A stretch of DNA of 64,000 nucleotides from Benincasa hispida (taxonomy: Eukaryota; Streptophyta; Magnoliopsida; Cucurbitales; Cucurbitaceae), in the NCBI RefSeq assembly GCF_009727055.1, contig NC_052350.1, forward strand, positions 24,259,330-24,323,329. The letters run 5' to 3'. A model generated the notes under the pieces. The model made no database searches. It saw only the letters and a list, made by a program, of their open reading frames with translations, and was not told where the DNA came from. Position numbers and translations under genes: made by a program. This document shows, piece by piece, positions 58,051 to 64,000 of this stretch; position 1 is the stretch's first letter; every line of letters starts with the position of its first letter.

Positions 58051-58690
58051 TCAAATTTTTATCGGAAAGTTCTCGAATATATTTTTTTAAAAAATTAAAT
58101 TAAATATTCTATTAAGTTATTTTATATATATATAAAAAGATGGAATAGTTTGGAGATTTATTAGACAAAAAATTAAATTTCATATCTAACATAATATTTT
58201 AATTTTTTAATTTTTTTACGACATAAAACTATTTAATCAACATATAATTAAAAGTTTAAAAATTTACTAAAAATGAAATTGGAAGTTAGGAACACACCAT
58301 ACACTTTAAAGTTTAGTGAAGATTAGAATCTAAACATTTTGAAACTAAAAGCTTGACTTGTAGCTCTTTGGGAAGTTTGTTTCAGCAATATGATTGATTG
58401 ATTTTATTACAAGCAAAACTTGAACAACATGTTTTTGTAATATGTTCTTTGTCATGATGATTCTCCTTTGAGATTGATTCCTTATATGTTGATATGTGTT
58501 GTGCATATTTGTTGATGTACCTTCCAAGCTACCCATATATATGTCTTGTTCAATTTTTGGATTGGCCATTTTGAAGATTTTGAGCCGTTATTTTGTGTTC
58601 GTGCCAAAAACATAAGTGTGTTGATCCATGAGGTTGTGGAGCTTTTGTCATTGTCGATTAGGCATCAATTCATTCCAGTCAAACAATATA
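58051..58690. repeat. Segmental duplication, copy 1
   Basis: Shares long nearly identical blocks with 59530-60375: TTTTTTTAAAAAATTAAATT, GGAACACACCATACACTTTA, AAGCTTGACTTGTAG, CAAGCTACCCATATATATGT and TTTTGAGCCGTTATTTTGTG. Short ORFs in it have no recognisable family. Confidence 0.85.
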
Positions 58691-59525
58691 GTGAGGTAAC
58701 CAATTCTCATACTAACGGATGCGATGGAGATCGACCACGGTAGAGACAACCCACTAGCAGAGACGACCGATGTTCGACGACCCACTGACAGATTTGTACC
58801 CACGGCTACATATTTGAAAATGATAAGACTAACAGAAAAAAATTCTTGAATCTTCCAGAAAAAATATTAGGCTCTTCCGACCTACCTACAAAGGAACAAA
58901 TATTAATTACATAGAAAAAAGCGAGGTCAGTCGGTCCGACGGTCGGTCAGTGAGTCGGTTAGTTTTCCACTGCAAACATTTCTCAAGAACCAAACACAAA
59001 CGATACACAAAGAATTACAACATAGAGAAGGAACAACGATTCGTTGATTGCAATTAAAAACACTGCCAAAGCAACAAAATTCGATTGAAAATCTAATGAA
59101 AACAAAAAAACAAAAAATCAGAAACTCACAACTCCACCGGAAGTGTAAGTAGTGATGGTGAATTTATGGTCGCTCGGATCGACGGTTGGAGACTGAAGGA
59201 CAACGGACGACAAACTTGATGGAGATTGATGGAGACCGACAGATGGTCGATGGACAACCATGGACGGACGAACGGTGAAGGAGGTCGGTTAGGGTTTGGG
59301 TAAGAGAGAAATGGAGGTAGGGGCGTGCGATAGGGTAAAGATGAAAGGGATAAATCGGGCGGGCGCATAGTATTTAATATTTTAATAAAATAAGAAAAAA
59401 AATAATTACGCCTTTAATGTCGATTTAAAACCGACATTAAAGATTCATCTTTTTTAAAAAAAAACTGACATTATACATTCGATTTCACTTTTTCCAACCG
59501 ACATTAAAGCCCAAAATTCTTCTAG
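58691..59525. mobile_element. Possible decayed CACTA-like remnant between the duplicate copies
   Basis: The right edge ends ATTCTTCTAGTA, close to the TTCTTGTAGTG terminus of CACTA elements. Just inside lie inverted and direct ACCGACATTAAAG words (59418-59515), as in CACTA subterminal regions. The left part has CGAC-rich words (GACGACCCACTGACAG, GGTCCGACGGTCGGTCAG). No matching left CACTA end was identified, and no transposase. Confidence 0.4.
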
Positions 59526-59529
59526 TATT

Positions 59530-59594
59530 CAATTTTTCATCTGAAAGATCTTGAATATATTTTTTTAAAAATTAAATTAAATATTCTATTAGAT

Positions 59595-59661
<67 letters not shown>

Positions 59662-60375
59662 TATATATATATAAAAGATGGAATAGACTGGAGATTTATT
59701 AAACAAAAAATTAAATTTTATGTCTAAACATGAATTTTTAAATTTTTTTACGACATAAAACTATTGATCAACCTATAATTAAAAGTTTAAAAATTTACTA
59801 AAAATGAAATTAGAAGTTAGGAACACACCATACACTTTAAAGTTTAGTGAGAATTAGAATCTAAACATTTTGAAATTAAAAGCTTGACTTGTAGCCCTTT
59901 GGGAAGTTTGTTTCTCCAATATGATTGACTGATTTTATTACAAGCAAAACTTGAACAACATGTTTTTGTAATATATTCTGTCATGATGATTCTCCTTTGA
60001 GATTAGTTCTTTATATGTTGATATGTGTAGTGCATATTTATTGATGTGTTTTCCTATTCTCTAGGACATGTATAACAATATGCTAGGACATTTTCAATGG
60101 CATTGTAATATGAAAGATAACAAATTATGTAGAATTTTTTTTTTCTTATCTATCTGCAAGATTCTACAAATTTCGTGGCCTGCTATTTTTTCCTCATAGA
60201 GACGATTTATTATTTTCTTAAAGATCTTTTCCAAGCTACCCATATATATGTCCTGTTCAATTTTTGGGTTGGCCATTTTGAAGATTTTGAGCCGTTATTT
60301 TGTGTTCGTGCAAAAAACACAAGTGTGTTGATCCATGAGATTGTGGAGCTTCTGTCATTGTCGATCTTGAGTGAG
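59530..60375. repeat. Segmental duplication, copy 2
   Basis: Homologous to 58051-58690. It differs by an AT microsatellite (59601-59674) and a segment of roughly 180 bp (about 60050-60230) that copy 1 lacks. Confidence 0.85.
59601..59674. repeat. AT dinucleotide microsatellite
   Basis: About 36 AT units with small interruptions near the right end. The equivalent place in copy 1 (near 58125) has only five. Confidence 0.95.
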
Positions 60376-61666
60376 TCTTTAGATCTTATTGAACTGTTCT
60401 ACTATATTTTGAGAAGTGACTCTCATATTTAGGGGACCCCAAGTTTTTCCAAGTGAAACAATATTCATTTGAAGATGGAAAGATAAAAGTTATTGGTAAG
60501 AGGGAATCAAACGTTTAAAAGGAGCCTAAGCTTCATTGAGAGAGACTCTCACACTTATATGGAGCCAAAGTAAGTTAAGCTATTCGTATGTCACTATAAT
60601 TACTGTTTATTTTCAGATAAGTATAATATTGTAATTGCTTGACTTTATATTAGTAAAATTATTTTTCATGGGTACACTATCTCTAGATGTAGGTGGCATC
60701 AACTGAGTTATCAAACTCTATGTCTTGTTCGTACTTTATTTTTCTATGATTATGTCTGATGTACTTGAAATTGTTGAAACATCGTGAATAACAAATTTTG
60801 TTGTGTGTTAGATAATCCTTATTTCAATCTTCTACCCTAAATTTTTTAATTTTCTCTTGAGAGAGTGAAGAAGATTAAAATCTATGATTTCTTAATCATT
60901 GATTGGAAAATAAATTTTAACCCGTTGAGCTCGTTTTTTATTTTCTATTTTAGAAAAATGATGTGATCCTAGGAATATAGATGTTATGCAACGAATTCCA
61001 ATTATTGCACCCACATATTTGTCTAAATTAAAAGATAGGGATAATTGGCTCGTGACTGTATCACAAGGGACATTGCTTCCGTGGCATTAAAATTTATACA
61101 ATTAACCATAAAATTAATATATAATATATAGTTTCGAGAATCAAGTGAAGAATTAAAATAAACATTACATCCAAATGTTATATAGCACTGGTCTGTATTA
61201 AAGTTTTTAATTTTTTTTTAAATTATTTAGTACAATGTAGGATTTTAAAAATATCATTTGGCTAGATTTGAAATCAATTATTTGTAACTGAAATTCAATA
61301 TATTTAAAAGAAATTATTGCTATAAAATATTGTTTAAAAATGTCTTTTTTATAAATAAAATATTAACTGTTGATGCCAAAAATGGATCAATATTAATTTT
61401 TTTTTAGGAGAGATTCGTCCGAATGCCTACAAGACAGAAGCAAATGAATACCGGTGTGGTGTCTAGTCATACACACTCTAACGCTCAAGTCAGTTTTGTG
61501 TGTTTGAGTAATTAGAAAATAGGAAAATAGCAGAGTATTTTGACGTATCTTCGACCAATAGTCTTGGTCATTTTTATAAGGTAGTAGAATATAACTGATA
61601 TTGAGGGTCATAATACCCCTATTTAATCATTGAAATCATTGAGTTAATTATTTGAGCGGTTACATC
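60376..61666. other. AT-rich spacer, no gene seen
   Basis: No ORF with recognisable content. A weak copia-gag-like phrase (about 60985-61050, on the plus strand) occurs without context. Confidence 0.4.
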
Positions 61667-62135
61667 ATGAGTCCCATTGAACTCTCTCTAAGCTGTCTTA
61701 GGCTCTTCTGAGCTACACTATATTTACCTCATGAGTCTCACTGAGCTCTCTCTAAGCTCTTTTAGGCTCTCCCATGCGTCTTCTTGAGTTCTCTCCTAGG
61801 CTCCTCTAAACTACATTAAACTTATCTCACAAGTCCCACTGAACTCTCTCTAAGCTCTCATAACTCTCTCCTAGGCTCCTCTAAGTTCTACTAAGCTTAC
61901 CTTATGGTGGGTCCCACTAAGTTTTGACTCTCCCATAGGTTCTCTTGAGTTTCACTAACTAAGCTTACCTCATGGGCCACTGAGCTCGGCCTCTCCCACG
62001 GATTCTCTTGAGCTTCACTAAGCTTACTTCATGGGTCATTGAGCTTAGACTCTCCCACAGATTCTCTTGAACATCACTAAGCTTATTTCATGGGTCCCAT
62101 TGAGCTTGGGTCTTCTATGGGTCCTCTTAATCTCC
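61667..62135. repeat. Minisatellite of about 60-75 bp units
   Basis: Six or more diverged copies of a unit containing CTCATGGGTCCCACTGAGCT, CTCTCCCATGGGTTCTCTTG and AGCTTCACTAAGCTTAC. The copies toward the right end are the most alike. It resembles no coding repeat; every frame is interrupted. Confidence 0.85.
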
Positions 62136-62570
62136 TCATGCCTAAGCATTCAATCAAATTATTTTTTAAAAAACAATTCCTTAATTTTCAATCTTTTGAA
62201 TAAGGCATTTCTAATACAAATTTATCTGAATCAACACAAAATTCAAAAGCAACCCAAAGCAAAATTAGGTCACAAAAATTAGAAGCAACAAAAGGCAGAA
62301 TCAACACAAATTAGTCACACACAATGAATTCTATTAAGTTTTTGTTGTTAAAATATTGAAATATGAAGTAATAGAACTCAAGATGCTAAAACAAATTCCA
62401 AATTTCGATGCAAAAAAACACCAATTAAATAGTTTTAGACACCAACATGCTTAACAAAATGAGAAAGTGGGTTTGTTTTTTTATTACTTTATATGGGGTT
62501 TATCATTCCTACTCTAACATTTGGAATTTGGATGGTTAGTTAAATTTAAAAAATAAAAACAAATATTTAA
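62136..62570. other. AT-rich spacer, no gene seen
   Basis: Nothing recognisable. Confidence 0.5.
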
Positions 62571-63153
62571 GGTCCCATTCCATCTTGGACCCATTCGATA
62601 ATTATTTTGTCTTTTCTTTTTATTTTTGTAAATTAAGTTTAGGAAACTACTTTCACTTTAAAAATTTTTTCTTTATCTACTTTTTACTGATTGATTAAAA
62701 AAATCAAGCCAAAATTTGAGAACTAAAAAAATAGCTTTAAAAAAGTTGTTTTTGTTTTTAGAATTGGACTAAGAATTCAACCATTGTACTTAATAAAGAT
62801 GCAACTTATTGTAATAAATGTGGATGAAATAAATTTCATTTTAAAAAACAAACACTAAAAACCAAATGGTTATCAAATGGGGTCTTGGTTTTGATTTTTT
62901 GTTTTTGAAAATTAAGCTTATAGACACTACTTTCACCTCCAAATTTGTTTTTTTATCAATGGTTTAAAAAACCAAGTCAGACTTTGAAAACTAAAAACAA
63001 TACCTTTTAAAAACTTGTTTTTGTTTTTTAAATTTGGCTAAGAATTCAACCATTATACTTAATAAATATGCAAATTATTGTAAAAAATGGAGAGAAAATA
63101 AGCTTAATTTTCAAAAATAAAAAACAAAAAACGAAATGGTTACCAAACGAGGC
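62571..63153. mobile_element. Two adjoining MITEs of the TTTGGTAAC family
   Basis: The first copy runs from about 62571 to 62884 (ends TTATCAAATGGGGTC) and the second from about 62884 to 63153 (ends TTACCAAACGAGGC followed by TTAAG). Both share the interior of the intron MITE: AAAATTAAG(C/T)TTATAGA, AAGAATTCAACCATTGTACT and the TTTTTGTTTTT runs. Confidence 0.75.
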
Positions 63154-63156
63154 TTA

Positions 63157-63400
63157 AGAATTTGTTTGGTATCCATTTAATTTTTTGTTTTTGAAAATTA
63201 AGTATATTTTCTTTCATTTCTTACTATGCTTTTCATATTTCATAAGGAAAATAGTTAAATTCTTATCTAAATTTCAGGAAAAAAAATGTTTAAAAATTAT
63301 TATTATTTTTTATTTTAGTTTTTAAAACTTAACTTGTTTTTAAAAATATTGATAAAAAGTATATAACCAAACAATAAATTTAGAGGTAAAATGGTTATCT
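63157..63400. mobile_element. Partial third MITE-like copy
   Basis: Begins AATTTGTTTGGTATCC with a similar interior (GTTTTTGAAAATTAAGTATA), then diverges; the right end, near ATAACCAAACAA, is unclear. Confidence 0.5.
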
Positions 63401-63444
63401 ATCGATAGACGTAATTTTTCAAAAACAATACTAAAAATAAACAA

Positions 63445-64000
63445 CACTACAAGAATTTTGGTTTTTCCCGACGAAACTTTTTCTGACGCTTTTTTGTGGT
63501 GTTGGGAAAAAACTAATCTCCCTACGGAAATTTGAATATTGTGGGGATAAATGGGTTTCTCAACGCCGTTCTCTTGGACCGTCGACATAAACCATGTTAA
63601 GAAAACGATTTGTTGGCCTCTCCCAACGCTAAAATTGAGGTGTCGAGAGATAGTGCCTATCCCGACGGTATAGATGAGGTGTCAAGTTTTAAAAAAAACT
63701 TGGAAAATTTTTATTAGAGTTATCTTGACGATGAGTCAAACTACCGTCCGGAGAACATACTTAGCCCGACGGTTTTAAGAGGGCCGGGAGAGGGTAATTT
63801 TATATATAAAAAAAAAAACTTGGAAAAATTTTGTTAAAGTTATCCCGACGGTGGGTCAAATGACCGTCGGTAGAACATACTTAGCCCAACGGTTTTAAGA
63901 GCGTCGGGAGATGATCAATTTTAAAAAAAACTTGGGGAAATTTTATTAGAGTTATCCAGAAGATGGGTCAAACTATTGTTGAGAGAACATACTTAACCCG
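63445..64000. mobile_element. Terminus of a CACTA (En/Spm) element, continuing past the window
   Basis: Begins CACTACAAGAATTTTGG, the classic CACTA terminal inverted repeat. It is followed by subterminal TCCCGACG and CCGACGGT words in both orientations, as expected of transposase-binding subterminal repeats. No coding sequence is reached before the window ends. Confidence 0.85.
63690..64000. repeat. 112-120 bp tandem repeat in the CACTA subterminal region
   Basis: Units aligned at CTTGG (63699, 63819, 63931) each contain AGTTATC-C-GACG, GGGTCAAACTACCGTC-like, AGAACATACTTAGCCCGACG and GGTTTTAAGAG words. Three units are visible and the array may continue. Confidence 0.9.

Overview
The window is nuclear DNA of a flowering plant, most likely a dicot of the cucurbit type. 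This is inferred from AT-rich spacers, GT-AG introns with T-rich acceptors, plant-only gene families (PDR-type ABCG transporter, E/E+ class PPR protein, LRR receptor pseudokinase), Ty1/copia elements primed on initiator tRNA-Met, and CTATCA and TTTGGTAAC repeat families. The family-level placement is weaker than the plant call. No microbial genes were found.

Positions 1 to about 29.6 kb are a nest of old Ty1/copia LTR elements. Element A (minus strand, 1-5237, left end outside the window) is inserted in the last codons of a plus-strand copia element D, whose final pol codons, polypurine tract and 3' LTR lie at 5240-7669. Element B (minus strand, about 9121-26649) has both LTRs, PBS, PPT, and decayed gag, integrase, RT and RNase H remnants. 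Element C (plus strand, 15419-22651), a pol-deleted derivative with both LTRs, sits inside B's leader with a CATTG target duplication. A degraded solo LTR lies at about 27732-29587. A, B and C share a modular noncoding leader: a 156-bp repeat, a TATAA/GCATGC block and an array of one short palindromic word. The word is CGATCG in A and C but TTGCAA in B.

From 31.2 to 51.4 kb there are three apparently intact genes. The first is a 25-exon full-size ABCG/PDR transporter (31244-39691, plus, 1420 aa) with a non-canonical Walker B in its first ATPase domain. The second is a single-exon chloroplast PPR editing factor resembling CRR21 (42144-44666, plus). The third is a two-exon LRR receptor pseudokinase (48695-51103, minus). 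They are independent transcription units and nothing suggests a joint pathway.

From 51.4 to 64 kb the sequence is repeat-rich: AT-rich spacer, a GC-richer island of unknown origin with an RNase H-like remnant, a segmental duplication around a CACTA-like remnant, a minisatellite, a cluster of Harbinger-type MITEs, and the start of a CACTA element with a 112-120 bp tandem repeat running off the end.

Several features are technical. There is a perfect Nextera mate-pair junction adapter at 9668-9705, a 72-bp duplication flanking a single N at 25956, and a 160-N gap at 835-994 whose size fits one hidden leader repeat unit.
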